DNA from: Dipetalonema caudispina
Taxonomy: Eukaryota > Nematoda > Chromadorea > Rhabditida > Onchocercidae
DNA: 64,000 bases
Reading direction: 5' to 3'
NCBI GenBank assembly: GCA_013365325.1
Contig: JABVXV010000014.1
Location: 474,798 to 538,797 of the forward strand
Made by a program: the position numbers and the translations under genes. The stretch's first letter is position 1. Each line of letters opens with the position of its first letter. The notes beneath the pieces are model-generated. The model did no database searches. It worked only from the letters and a program-made list of their open reading frames with translations, and was not told the origin of the DNA. Of this stretch, positions 10,328 through 23,547 are shown piece after piece.

Positions 10328-12577
10328 ATGGGACAGAAAGATGATTTATTGCTTAATTCGGATGATTCCGACATACCCGATCTTGATTTACCTACTGCGA
10401 ATGTTTACAAAGAAAGATCAAGGTTATTCTCGAGGTTGGTTTTTTTTTAAATCATTTCTTCTAAGCATTTTCCAATTTCTTAATTTCAACATTGTTTGAA
10501 AATCGAGTAAACATTATTCTGGAAGAGAATTTTGAAAATTTTAATTTACGAAGAAATTAAGATTTCTAAAATTCTTGATAAAATGAATTGCATCCTTTTT
10601 GTTGTAAGCAATTAACAATATGAGAAGGACTACCAAATACTCTTGCGGTCATTATGTTTTCCAAGGAGTTTGAAAGATCTTTTTGAAAAACTGAAACACA
10701 CGGTTGTATTGAACTAAATTTTTGATAACACGTTTGCAGAGCACGGCAAAATACAGGAGCAGTGATCGTGAGACAACATAGCTGTAGCATGCAAATTGCG
10801 CTAATGTTGCTACTCTCCGCCATAGTTATCGCTATTGCTTTTCTAGGCTTCTTCACCTCATATATTTCGTCGCAACTGGAACAATTACGCAGTAAGTTCA
10901 TTAATATTACCATGATTTCCATATGTTTACTCTTCCATTCATTTTTGTGACTTTCGATAATTTCATTTCACATTATCATTCTAAAAGAAAAGGCGAATTC
11001 AGTAATTTATGTCCAACTTATCACATTCGAAATAACCTTCACTACAGATGATCCAAGGCACGAAGTTGTAACTCGAGAATTAGAGATAATTAAATGTGAA
11101 ATGAACAGGATTAAGTTAGATATCGATATGCTACGTTTGGCGACCTCATCGCCGGGAACACCGAGCTGGAACGCATCCTCATTGCTCTACACTCGACTAG
11201 AGCACATCGAATCACAAATTAGTGGTATCGCTGGCAAAGTACAGGTAGGATCCTCATATCTCTATTAATATTCAAACTTTGATTATATTGACTAGAAGTT
11301 TTCTTTTGGGTAAATTCTGGAAATATTTTCGTTTAAAAAACTTTCTCTTCAGGAAAAACTCAACGATCATTTAGAAAATGACACCCTCAATTTGATATCG
11401 GTTCGTCATTTATCTCTTACTAATCACATATAATTGAAGAATAGTGCTTCCTCTATATGTTTATTTTTCATGTATCACTTCAGCTTGAACGCATTAAAAC
11501 AGTTAAAAAGATAGTATACGGAAATTTAAACGTATTCCACTTTTCATTGATGGCTTTGATCCAAGTGTCCTTCTGTTCATCGTTGTGGACGGCAAGCTTT
11601 TAGATGCTTTGATGCATACATTGCAACGTATTGAAATACAAAATAAACTTAATAATTCAGATTGTCTCTTCACTAAGTAATTGATCATACTGGTATATGG
11701 TGTAAAATGCATCATTTTTGTTAACCATCTTCAATTCTCTACTTTTATGCCAGGGTACTTAATGACTAAGCCATTTTAATATTAGGGAATATTTTTGAAT
11801 CTCCATTTGGTTATTATTATCACATGCATTTTTGGATAGAAGTAATGCATAGGCTTTGTTTTTCAAAGATTACTCGAATGCATCGTGAAGTAATTAAAAA
11901 TGGCCTGAAATTAGTTTATTAAAAAAAAAAAAAACTGTGGTAGAAGAGAAAATAGATACAAGAAGAATTTCGTTTTTATTAAAAGATGTGAAGTGGAAAG
12001 TGATCGGGATGGTTTTCCAAATGAGAGATTTCTTCGTTCTACTTCATTTCCGAGGGATGGAGAAAGAGCGAGATGAATAAAAAGCAATAAACATATGTTC
12101 CCACTGTTATTCTCGGGAGCATTATCAAATAATTAAGGACCATTCGCAAAGATGAGTGGAAAAAATTAGGTTAGGTCGAAATGTAATAAAGGTATTGGGA
12201 TAGATACAAGCCTTACTTTTTAACTCTTTTATGTTTCTATTAGTAGAAAACAAATGTATAATGTATTGTAATAAAGTATGAAATGGGACTTTAAAAAATT
12301 CATTGTTGATCAAATAGTAATCTTATCACTGTTAGTAATAAGAAAAAAGATGCAAATATTCTAATAACGGAATACTTTTTAGGAACGTGTTAATGCTGTA
12401 GTGGATGCTTGCATTCAAGGATGTGGGGCTGTATCGAAACTGGTAATATCTAACAACGAGACAAAATATACCTTAGATTCAGTTGGTGACAAACTAAAAA
12501 AAAAGCGTTCTAAGGCACCTCAATGGTCTTTCACTCGTGACACTCCTGTCGTATTCACCAGAGGCAAACACGTATAA
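10328..12577 (+). CDS. Unrecognised type II membrane protein with lumenal/extracellular coiled coil
   Basis: Exons are 10328-10434, 10740-10891, 11048-11244, 11353-11400, 11484-11513 and 12383-12577, giving about 242 aa; all phases close. The N-terminal ~55 residues are acidic then basic, without a signal peptide. They begin MGQKDDLLLNSDDSD, so Gly2 could be lipidated. One strong membrane segment follows (IALMLLLSAIVIAIAFLGFF, about residues 56-75). Next come about 100 residues of heptad-like charged sequence (LEIIKCEMNRIKLDIDML, RLEHIESQISGIAGKVQEKL), with one NAS and one NET glycosylation sequon. The tail has two close cysteines (ACIQGCG) and a basic KKKR patch. The 30-base exon 5 is in phase but could be skipped, because exon 4 also joins exon 6 in frame. 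Family unknown. Confidence 0.7.
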
Positions 12578-15500
12578 TTTCATATATGTATTTATGTACT
12601 GAATATTTGCTGTGATACCTTTTAGATTACCCTTTCATTGAGGAGTATTATTTTCTAGTGATATTGACATCTGTTATATGAATTTGCGCCCTTCAAATGC
12701 TTAGAAACGAGGAATGTTCTATAAATGAAGAAAAAAGAAATCAATAAGCTATATTTGTTATATATATCTTGTAGTGAGCAAAATTGATCTCATCCAAAGA
12801 AGTGATAAGCAGTCAAATATTTATCAAGCTTTAATATAGTTCATTTATAAACAGCAAATATAAAGAAGACGGAGAGACAAGAAAAATGAAAGAAAGAATC
12901 AGTATTATTATTTCTTTAGGAGCTGTAAATATTCCTTATTTTGATCATTGAATCGTCAGACGATTTGTATATATTTGAATATATATGCATTTTAGGACGA
13001 TCCTGTATAAGGTATTATTATGTATCGATCAAATAATATTTGCTTTAATTGATCTATGGATTGTATTGTTGCTTTGCTGCTTGTTGATTATGTTATGCTT
13101 TCAACTTATCTAAGGTGACGCTTATATTGGATTCCCTAATATTTATTCATCAGTGCAATCTTTGTAAGACGTATGAAGATTTACAATATTGTACGGTGGA
13201 CTATAAAAAGTTATATCGAAGTCCACAAAAGGATATTGAAAAGGGATTGGCTGCAACTTGTTCTGTTTATAAATTTGGCTGAAGAAACAATGAATGTGCA
13301 ACTAAAAACTTTTCTGTTTAACTTGGTCTTTCTACCGGAGAGATTTTATTTTAATAATAAAAATTACTAGTAAAAATGAAATAGGATTATATAAAAATAG
13401 TGCAATAATAAGCGAAAAATGGTGATGGTAAATCACAAAATATGAAGTAACGGAAATTTGAATGTTGCTTAAATTACTTTTATAATCGTTTGCAATAATT
13501 AATCCTCTAAATTTCTCAGATTTAATTAAATGTTAAGAATTTTCAAACATTACATAAATGTCCTATTCTTTTATTCTCAAACAGAAACCTATCATTCCTG
13601 TTGAAAAAAAAAATAGAAACAAAAAGCAAAATAAAATCATTAGTAGTTCGTAAGATACTTCATCAATATTCCCTTTTTAGAAATTCAATAGATTTTTACT
13701 AATCATATCAGTGAAACAATTACTAGGTGCTCCAGGGATAGAAGGTTTTAATTTTTAATCATTTATAATCATTCACTTAAATTGTTTAATTTTCAAATTC
13801 ATTCCACTCATGAAGTTAGTAAAAGTTAGTAAAGGACAAACTAAGAAGATTTTAAACCACGTAAATGATATTTGCATTCGTTTATTTTCGAAACGAAACT
13901 TAGAGATGTTCAATTCAGCAGAATGTCTTTCGATGAAATTCACAGTTGACAATACTGGATATATATATATATATATATTGTAAGATCAGAATCTATTCAT
14001 CCATCTTTCTCAGAAAAAAAAAAAAAAAAAAATTACTGATATATGGATATTTCTGTAATTCTGTAATATACCTAATACATTTTATAGGTATAGATATATT
14101 TTAGAATTTCCTTATCAATAGAAATGGAATAGTTTACATCCTATATCTTACAATCTAAGCTTTATTTTATTTTATTTATTTATTTATTTTTTTTTTTTTT
14201 TTGCTATTTACACATCAAATATCTTATCAATAACAATCTGTTAAAGATATAAAAATACTTTTTATATATAGATGAAATTTGATAGTGATAACTTTATGTT
14301 ATCCACAAATTAATAACATAAACAAAAGAAGCAGAATATCTTACGGTATGCGCAAAAGATATTCCCTAATCAATTTTTAATTTTTAAGCTAATTTCGACA
14401 TTTTCAAATTAAGACAGTGTGCATCAGTTGATGCTTACTTGGAAATTGCATCAAACTAATATTACCTATTTCAATATACCACATAATCCAATCCACAAGG
14501 CAGGCTTCTTCTATAAAAATTAATTTGAATTCAGAAATGAATCAATTGGAACATAGCAATTCAATATTCATTTTCAATGTTTATAATAATTAATATTTTT
14601 GTTCGCTTATATATAAAATGAAAAAGAAAGAAATCTTTGAAGCATAATTGAAAGAGTTACAAAAAAAATGGCAACATATTACGTATCGACATACGTAGAT
14701 TTTATTAATTAGTATAATTAAAACACATAAATTGATATCGCCATTTTCTGTAGCAAATTATTGTAAACAAAAATATGATATATCATTCGTCATTCCGTAA
14801 TATATTCCTGCTTTAATGAAGCTAGAAATTTTTGTTCCTAGTTGTTAGCAATGATAAGAGTGTGATAAACTATCGATTATCAATTCACCTATTCATTCAT
14901 TCCAAGTAATTTGTATGGTGTAAATTTGACAAAATGATTGATCTTTCAAGTATCAAATGATTTTTCCACATTTTTCACTGCATGTACTAACTAAGATAAT
15001 TTTACTGTTCTACTTTATTAGCATTACCGTGTATGGTAGTAAATGTGAATAAGATCAAAGATACATCGTGTTTTTTAAAATTAACTGCAATAATACGTAC
15101 CAATTTTAAATTCAATTTTAATCTTTCCAATTCAATTACTGAGCAGCTCATGAGGATAAATTATCATTTTTGATCTTTCTGTATCTTTGAAATTATTATT
15201 TTTGACCTTTCCATATCTTTGATGAGAGGATATATAGCAAAAGAAATTTTTTGGCACATTGATTTCTTTGTAAAATTCAATTTGATGTGCAAAAAACGCA
15301 TTGGAAATGTTTTCATGTAAATCAATCTACAACTAATGAAAAATTATTTCGCTCATTTTTCTCCCTCCTAAACAAGCTATCATCGGTTAAGGATTAATGA
15401 TTTTCTATCAAATGAAATAAAATTCATTTATAACAATTAGAAAAAAAAAAACTGAGGAAAAATAATGTGTAGGTAGAAAAAAAAAACATAAGATGGATCA

Positions 15501-16758
15501 AAATTAGAATTTAAAAATAATCTTATTTAGAAAAATGAAATTTGCAAAGAATTTGATTGCTAATAGGACTGAATGAGAAATATTATCTTTAGTAGTTCAA
15601 AATATAATCCTATTAAGATCATATAGCCATCGAAAAAAAATTAAGATCATTTAGTCATCAAAATTCCAATCAGATAGATATGATGATAAACAACGATTAC
15701 CTTAATATTACTAAATCTAGGATTATATTTTAAAGAGTGTAGAAAGATCAACAAAAATTTTGTTATTCTCTTAAAAAGATTCATTTTTTGAATTACAATT
15801 ATTTGTTCGAAATTTTGGATGACTAAATCAATCAATCTTCTGTCAACAGTATTGCCAGCTTTTTCGATGTATTTTTACAGCTTTCACTTTTTTTCAATCT
15901 TTTCGATGTATTTACTATCTGATCGTCTAGAAATGCTCAAAATTTTCACTATTCTCCATCAATATGCGTACACGCAAATGCTCTCATCTGTTTAATAGCT
16001 AACTGACCTGTGGTTCATCATTCAAACATCAAGTAATCATATCACTCATCTAACATAGCATAATATTGCTTTTCAAAGGTTAAGTAAGCTTAGTTATCAT
16101 ATTACACTACTAAACTTATATCTTGGCTATCTTTTTGAGAAACAAATAAATATAGTTATTACGTTAGACCATTTCTACTTCTATATTGGTTCACATGAGT
16201 GTATTATAATAGGAAAAAAGTAAGTTTACGAATTTTCGTCAATAAATGGATTAGTTTTTTTTAATATAGCATATAATTTGATTAAAGAAGAGTTAACAAA
16301 TGTAGCACGCATATCATTCGATTTAAATGTAACATTTACCTAAATCTCTAATCTATGTTTTACTACAATTAAATACCACTCGTAGGATATATATTTTCAC
16401 AACGTTACTTCTCAATTTGGCCGAGTTTTATGGAATGAAGCATACGTGTGGTCGATTGTTCATGTACTGCGGATCGGCTTATATTAGGCGCGAGAGATGG
16501 GATATTCAGTTTTGACCATTATAATGGATGTAACTTGGTTGTATTCATTTTGCTTCATAAAGTCTTTTTTTTTTTTTTTTTTGAACTTTTTGACCTTTTT
16601 GAGCTTTTTGATATGAATGTATAAGTTGCCATGATTCCCGAGATTTCCCAAATTGAGGATAAGTTTTTGAAATTTTGCTAAAATTATCTTATATTTTAGG
16701 TGTTAGCAGTAAACTACAGCATTTATTATTATTGATACTGTTGTTAAATTAACAAGAG
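12578..16758. other. Large AT-rich intergenic region
   Basis: About 4.2 kb with no exon I can support. It contains poly-A runs, an (AT)n microsatellite near 13960-13978, a TTTA-rich block near 14165-14200 and short local repeats. It should contain the 3' UTR of the membrane-protein gene and the MIER promoter. Confidence 0.5.
13960..13978. repeat. (AT)n microsatellite
   Basis: A short uninterrupted run of AT dinucleotides in intergenic DNA. Confidence 0.8.
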
Positions 16759-19446
16759 ATGACAGACGAAGAGCATTCTGACTCTCGAACTGAAGATGAC
16801 TATGAAGAAGGCGAGGAAGCGTATGATGATGAAGGTAATAATATTTCATTGCTTTTTATGTGTTGTATTGAAATGTGATGAATTCTCATACAATTTTTTC
16901 TTGGATTTGCAGGTACTTTGGATGAAGAGGAAATGTTACATCCTGGAGAGAATTATCAAGATGAGCTTAAAATGCTAGAAGATGATGCTAATTTATCCAT
17001 TGAAGAACTGAGACAGAAATACTGCAACGAGGTTGTCGAGGAAGAGTATGATGATACGCAGTCTACATCAACATCAGATGATACTCGTAAATCGGAAGCT
17101 ACAGATGATGCAGCTGCGAATCCTGACTTCACGGAACCAGGTAGCATTTCATTATTTGGTCTTCTATCATTTTTTTCTATAAATTTTTTGAATGGCTGGT
17201 TTCGTATAGGCAGACATTCCTTTGCTTTCTGTTGGCTAACAGATACCAGTTATTTCCTTCTGCTTATGTGTGTTCATTTCTAATGCTGAAATAATTATAT
17301 TGGATTCAGCAAATTACTTTTTAAAAGTTGCTCATTATGCTCGGAATTACATTTAGCTTTCTATTTCATAGTGTCATCTGCATATTCATCCTGCAATTTC
17401 TCCCTTGAAGTCAAGATTTGAGGTTATGGAGTGATCTTTTTTCGTTTTTATATAGTTATACTGTGTTCAGTCCATTGGTGTAACCTATCATATTTCCTAC
17501 AGTTTAGAAATCGAAAATTTTGGGTTGAACTTTTAGAGTTTTTCCTTCAGATGTGGCTGCATCGCCAGTTATGTCTTCCAAAAAAGGAAAAAAAGAGCAT
17601 GGATATTTCTCGGATGTTGATGATAATGAAGAGGATACCGATTATGTGCCACCTGATCGTTGGCGAAGGATTGTAAGGCAAGGTCCAATGTATCAAGCCT
17701 CTGTCCCTGATACAATGTCGATGGGTCCCAAAAGTCCACGTAAGACACTTATATCTGTTCTGTTTTCTTTGCAAAAAATCACTGTTTTCCCAGTCAATTG
17801 CAATTCTTTAAATTTATGCAGGAGGAGAGCTTGAAATGCTTTTATGGTCACCTCATAGTGATGTATCAATGAAGAAAGTGGAAGAGTATTTGAAGAATTA
17901 TTACGACAGGGTACTGCAAAGCAGTGAGTCATCTTTCCCGGTCGAAACGCGTAAACCTGGGAATTCAAACCGAAGTTTCCCTGTTAAAGATGATGAAGAT
18001 GCTTTGAAGTAAGTTTATTTGCGTGCTGTAGTAGTGACATTCTTCATTCTCTGCTTTTACTACTCTTTACTTAGCTATATGGTTTATTACTTATTCAGGG
18101 CCCTACTGAATGCTAAGTACAATACGAGCAAGGCATTGGCCAGTTATCCATTTCCACGTGCTAATGCCCCTCTGAAGAGTGTTGGACCAAATCCTGCCAA
18201 ATGGAATGATCAGGTTCGCAACTTTTTTTCTACAATTTGAGACACCGAATAGATCATATCAATTTGTTAATACATTACATTTACGTGCATTTAGGACTGT
18301 GAACTTTTCGAGAGAGGTATGCAGATGTATGGGAAAAATTTTTGCCTTATCAAGCGATTGGTAAGATCTTTCGTATATTTTTTTCTTAGAAATGATTGTT
18401 TTAAGACCCTCAATATTGAAGTGTAGGCATGTGTGCTAGTTGCTTTGCAATGTTTGGTTTTTTTTTCATTTTCAAGTTACAAACGGAGTAGTTTTAGAGG
18501 CGTGGTTCTTTCATCCTTGAATGTTCCTTTTTTTTTTAAATTACATTCATGTTTTCAATTAGATTGTGTAAATGCATTGTTGCTTAACATTTAGTTTTTA
18601 TTTTATTGCTTAATTGTGCATCTTTTACTTCGTTACTCTCCATCTTCCTTGTTTCTTTTTCGGATGTTTATATTTTCACACCATGGTAATCGTTTGAAAG
18701 TGTTCAAATATCCCGAAATGATTATTTATTCCCTTCACATGTTAGTATACATCCTTTTGCTAAAATACCATCCTCATTTTACTAAATAAGCTTGCGGGTT
18801 TGGAAACAGAGATAATATTTTTCAGTACTTTCCATGCAACAAGATGCAATAAGTTTAATCAGTTTTCTAATTGGAAAATTGACTTTTCAGTTACCTCATA
18901 GGACTGTCGGTGAAATAGTACATTTCTATTACATTTGGAAGAAAACAGAACGTCACGATATGTTCCAAGAACGAGCTCGCGGAACCAAAAACCAAGAGCA
19001 TCCCAATTGCACGTATGTTTATTTTTATTCAATGTGCATCTGTCAGTCTGTAGCTGTATTCTCTAGGCATCGTTCTTATTGCTTACTTCCTTGTTTTCTT
19101 AGAAATTGAGGTCCTTAATTTTCTCACTAATATTTTGAATGACTATAAATAAATTACAGTAAGATGCAAACTAACATTATAGAGGAAGTACGTTATATAG
19201 CGGCAGTTAATTCTAAATGTATACATTAGTATGTTAAATTTTATATTTCAAAAATGTTATAGTGATTTTATGGGTGGATTAATGGATCACATGGATGGGA
19301 GAAGTAATGGGAATGTATTGGACATAGCATCAAATACAGTTCCGGCTGAAATGGATTTGATAAGTAAGGATTGGGATTGGAACAATGCAGAAGATAGTAC
19401 GCTCCCTCATCTGGATAGCGATACGATTGCTAACGTGTTACAGTGA
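16759..19446 (+). CDS. MIER-type ELM2-SANT transcriptional corepressor
   Basis: Nuclear corepressor of the mesoderm-induction-early-response family, which recruits HDAC1/2 through ELM2-SANT. Exons are 16759-16834, 16913-17140, 17551-17739, 17822-18008, 18099-18213, 18295-18360, 18891-19012 and 19263-19446, giving 388 aa; phases close. An acidic N-terminus (about residues 1-100) contains the family motif LHPGENYQDELKMLEDDANL. ELM2 follows: RRIVRQGPMYQASVPD, then GELEMLLWSP and a VEEYLKNYY helix. The SANT domain (about residues 255-320) has WNDQDCELFERGMQMYGKNF and TVGEIVHFYYIWKKTERHD, with the aromatic residues and KK that contact HDAC. The C-terminal tail (about 65 residues) is short and acidic. 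No GATA-type zinc finger is present, which argues against the MTA or EGL-27/RERE families. Confidence 0.93.
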
Positions 19447-21422
19447 TGCCTTTGGCTGCAAAACATTTATGTTTATTGTTTGTGATCTCCTCAGTATTGT
19501 TTTTCGTAAAGCATTTTCCTCAAAACATTCATTTCGTTTAACTTAATTGTATACATAATAGGTTTAGAAGAAATAGATGTCATGCATACGGTGCAGTACC
19601 ACAGCATGCGCTCATTCGTTTCAAGTAAGTAGCACTTTTACCACTTTTATAAATGTTATCTCATTGTTTCGTTTCTATTCATGTACAGTTTCCGTTCATT
19701 TCGTAATGCATCTAAAGATGTAGTGTTGAATGGTAATTATTTTTCTTGTGGGTGTTTGTATTTATTTGTAGTTTCCCATTATCAAACACATGAATGGCTG
19801 CAAAAGAAGCCATCTTATAAGCTGAACTAATGACATAGTTTACGTTTCAACTCAATTTACTCCAAAACAGTTTTTACGGTTAAGAGACTACAGCATTGCT
19901 CCCAATAGGTTAGAATTGATATAAGCATCCTCTTTTACTAGTTTATTAGTGGGACTTTAAACATTGTTGGTCTCTCTTTCAGCTAATTCAGCTCGACTGA
20001 TGTTAGTATCGCAGAAGTTATTCACATTATACTCCTTTCGTTGATTACTTAAATTCATCTTGTTACATACAGTGCGTCCCCCTCCTGTCTAGGGTGCCCA
20101 TATAAAGTTGTGGCTCAATATCGTCACATGTATATCTTGCTTTTCGTTACATCTATGTTTAAGTGTTGCTTCCATCATAACGGAGACAGTTTTATTATTT
20201 CGAAATATGAAGGGACAAGTTAATTCGATAATTTGCCGGGGTATGGCTAGTTCCTTCATCTTGTACTAATTTACATTACCTTTTCATGGTACTTACTTGT
20301 TCATCATGACGTACAGATTATTTTAGTTTTCAGATAACATCTTGGTTAATAAATGATCTTATTCCTGCCCATATTTGTACACCAAGTGGAGAAATAGGGT
20401 AATATTGAGCACCAGTAAAGGATAGGATCCAAATGTTTGAAGATAATATCAATAGGGTGGGATTAAACTAAAGGGAATGCTGTCCAAATTCAAATAGAAA
20501 GGTATAACATACGTAAATATGGCGAATGTACAGCGGGGAGTTCTTTCCTATTGGTGTAAAGAAGTGGAAATGAATTGAATATTATTGACTTGAAGCAGGT
20601 ATGCCTACAGTTGTAGAAATTCTTCGAGTATTATTGCTCATTTGTGAAATGAATGTTACTAACCTGAAAATAAGCAACAGTAATTTTTATTGATGATCAA
20701 AGCTTTAATGAACTAATTTTACATGTTTCTAAATTGTACAAATGCAAGACAAGAAATGCTCAAAAAAAGAAAAATTCGCGACATTTTAGGTACAAGAATT
20801 GTTGATAAAATCTGTTATGAATAAGATAATGGTAGGGAATGATTTGATTCTGATCAAAACTTTGTGATAATAGTGCAAGAAAGGCAACACTTTTGATGGA
20901 TTTTATGATAGTGTAAGAGAATCATTATTGAATTGGTTTAAATTCAAATTCGAAATTTCCAATAATTTCCTTGTGTTAGATCTTAATTCAGTAATGAATA
21001 AGAGAATAGTAGTAAATTTAATAAAAAATTTCTGAACATTTCTCTGGGAATATCATGCATTTCCTTTTTTTTTTTTTTTTTTTTTTTTGAGTAAACAATT
21101 AAGGTTACATCAGTTCTAACAAAAGTAATTGAGAAGCAGTAATACATGTATAATATTCAGCACATATAAACAACACATTCTTCACTTAAAACATTTTCTA
21201 AATCCATTATAATTACATATATCAAAACAATCAGTTACATCTAATTCAATACTTTATAATTGATATAAATCGTGTACCAATATTTTTCAATTTTAAAATG
21301 ACAAATTTTACATCAAATTTGATAAAAAAAATATATATATAAATTACCATTTGCATTTTTCTAAAATATAAAATGGAATAATTCTTCCTTTTATAGATCA
21401 TAAAGATAACATGAATTTTCCA

Positions 21423-21545
21423 GCACTATAAATTATTATTGGCTAATTATTACATTATAAGTACCAACTGTACTGATAATAATGTACGCACTATAAATTA
21501 TTATTGGCTAATTATTACAGTATAATTACCAACTGTACTAATAAT
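21423..21545. repeat. 65-bp tandem duplication, two diverged copies
   Basis: The sequence beginning GCACTATAAATTATTATTGG occurs at 21423 and again at 21488. The copies stay nearly identical for about 58 bases with a few substitutions. Confidence 0.85.
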
Positions 21546-22243
21546 GCACAATGTATAGATAGATATTATTTGTATAACGATATGAAAATGAGTTAATTAT
21601 TCATTGGTAAATTTGCAATCTCGAAATTGAAATAATTTTTTCAAAAGATATGGATAGAATTGTGAATATTACATTATCAACAATAATAATGGATCAAAAT
21701 TTATGTCAAAAAATTTCATTTCATTAATAGTTTAAATAGCCATTCTTCTTCCAAAACATCAACATACAACAACAATATCATCTCTCTAATTTCAGATTAC
21801 ATTGCTGTTGATGAAGAAATCAGTGTAATTTAGGATTTCAACTAATTACAAGCTTCATTAACAATTATATTTACACATTGAAGGATGAACAAGAAGCAAT
21901 TGGTAAAATCATAGTTCCACTATCAATATTTTCTTCAAAGATTCAATTAATCTGTAGATAGGAAGCGCATATTTACTAATTTATTGATTTTTGCAAAATT
22001 CATTTTTAATTGCCAAGAAATTCTGTCATTAAGAAACTTACTTTCTTCATTTGATATCAATGGCAAAAGAAGTGGATGATCTGAATTAATAGAGTAATCT
22101 TCCATAAATTTATTGAAATTTGCTGGCATCGATCGATCTAATCTCTTCACTTGCAGAATTTTTGATGTAAGAGATTTTCAAATAATTACTATACCATTTA
22201 AACTATTATTGGATTAGTTTACCTCTTCATTCATCTCGTTCAG

Positions 22244-22382
<139 letters not shown>

Positions 22383-23547
22383 GGAGTATTAAATGAACAA
22401 AGTGATCACAATTATTTCTTTCTAATTCGACAACAAAAGAAGATTAATGTTCATATAGCAATTGAATATGTATAATAAGATCGAGATGAAAGTTAAAATA
22501 AATTTTCTGTCTAGAAAGTTTCTTGAAATAGTTGATCATCTTAATCACTCATTTCATCTCATTTAAAGTTAAGTCCAACTTTTTTTCTCCCATTCCACTC
22601 TTATCTTTTCTTTTACCAAAAAAAAAAAAAAAAAAAATCAACTTTCTATCAGCATTCAAAGAAGTAAGCCAACTGAATTTATCACCAAATTCAAATAAAT
22701 TTCTTTTGAAATTTTGAAATACAAGTAAGTTATTGAGATTATCTTAGTCTATCTTATTATAACTGTTACTCTGTAACGACAAAATCATCGATGTATCATA
22801 TTCTTCGAGTACTTGATTTCTGACATTATTTCTATCAAAATAAATTCTTTAACCTTTCAAGATTTTTATATTTCCTACTTTAGCTTCCCTACAATTTATT
22901 TTAATTTACAGAAAAACCAGAAGTTTCACCAGAGATATGTATTAAGTTCAAAACTTGTGGTAATCAATTTCACAAGCATCAATTCGTCCTTTTCAATTTC
23001 ACAAAGAGCTTAAAATTATAGAAGCTTCTTTTCTTTTTTATATATTCTGCATTTAGTTTAATTTAACATTTAACAGTAGAACCTATTTTTTTTTACAAAG
23101 CCGACAAAAATTTCTTATGTCTAGATAGATATCAACTCGTATTCCGAGTTGCTGATGTTTCTTTTCATCTCCCCGATTCGATTCTTTTCATCATTAAGTC
23201 TTGGTATCGATGAAGAACCTATTCATCTTTGTGTGATCCAGATGTTTATATCCCTATCATTGTGTGAATTTTTTTTCAATATACTTGTAAAATTATTAAT
23301 AACCCTTTTTAGCGTTTGAATATGCTCAGTGTGTTAACTGGTTATCTTACTTGCTGGGCAAGTGCTCACTTTAAAAAAGAAATCAGTTTTCTGGTTCACT
23401 TTCAAGAATTCCAGTTTTATCACAATTTACATCAACGATTGATCAGTTTTATTCTAGGAGACATAACAAAACAAAAGAATGAAATAAGATGATAATATGA
23501 GAATTAGTCAAAGAAGCTACGTCAACCAAGGCAGAAACATAATTGTT

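Noticed and set aside
10566..10922. Minus-strand open frame of 118 codons
   Set aside because: It is antisense to the transmembrane exon of the plus-strand gene, and its sequence does not look coding; the plus-strand exon has proper splice sites and phase.
11484..11715. Read-through of exon 5 of the type II membrane protein to a stop in the intron
   Set aside because: The exon has a GTATAC donor after 30 bases that joins exon 6 in phase, and the read-through tail looks non-coding; a minor isoform is not excluded.
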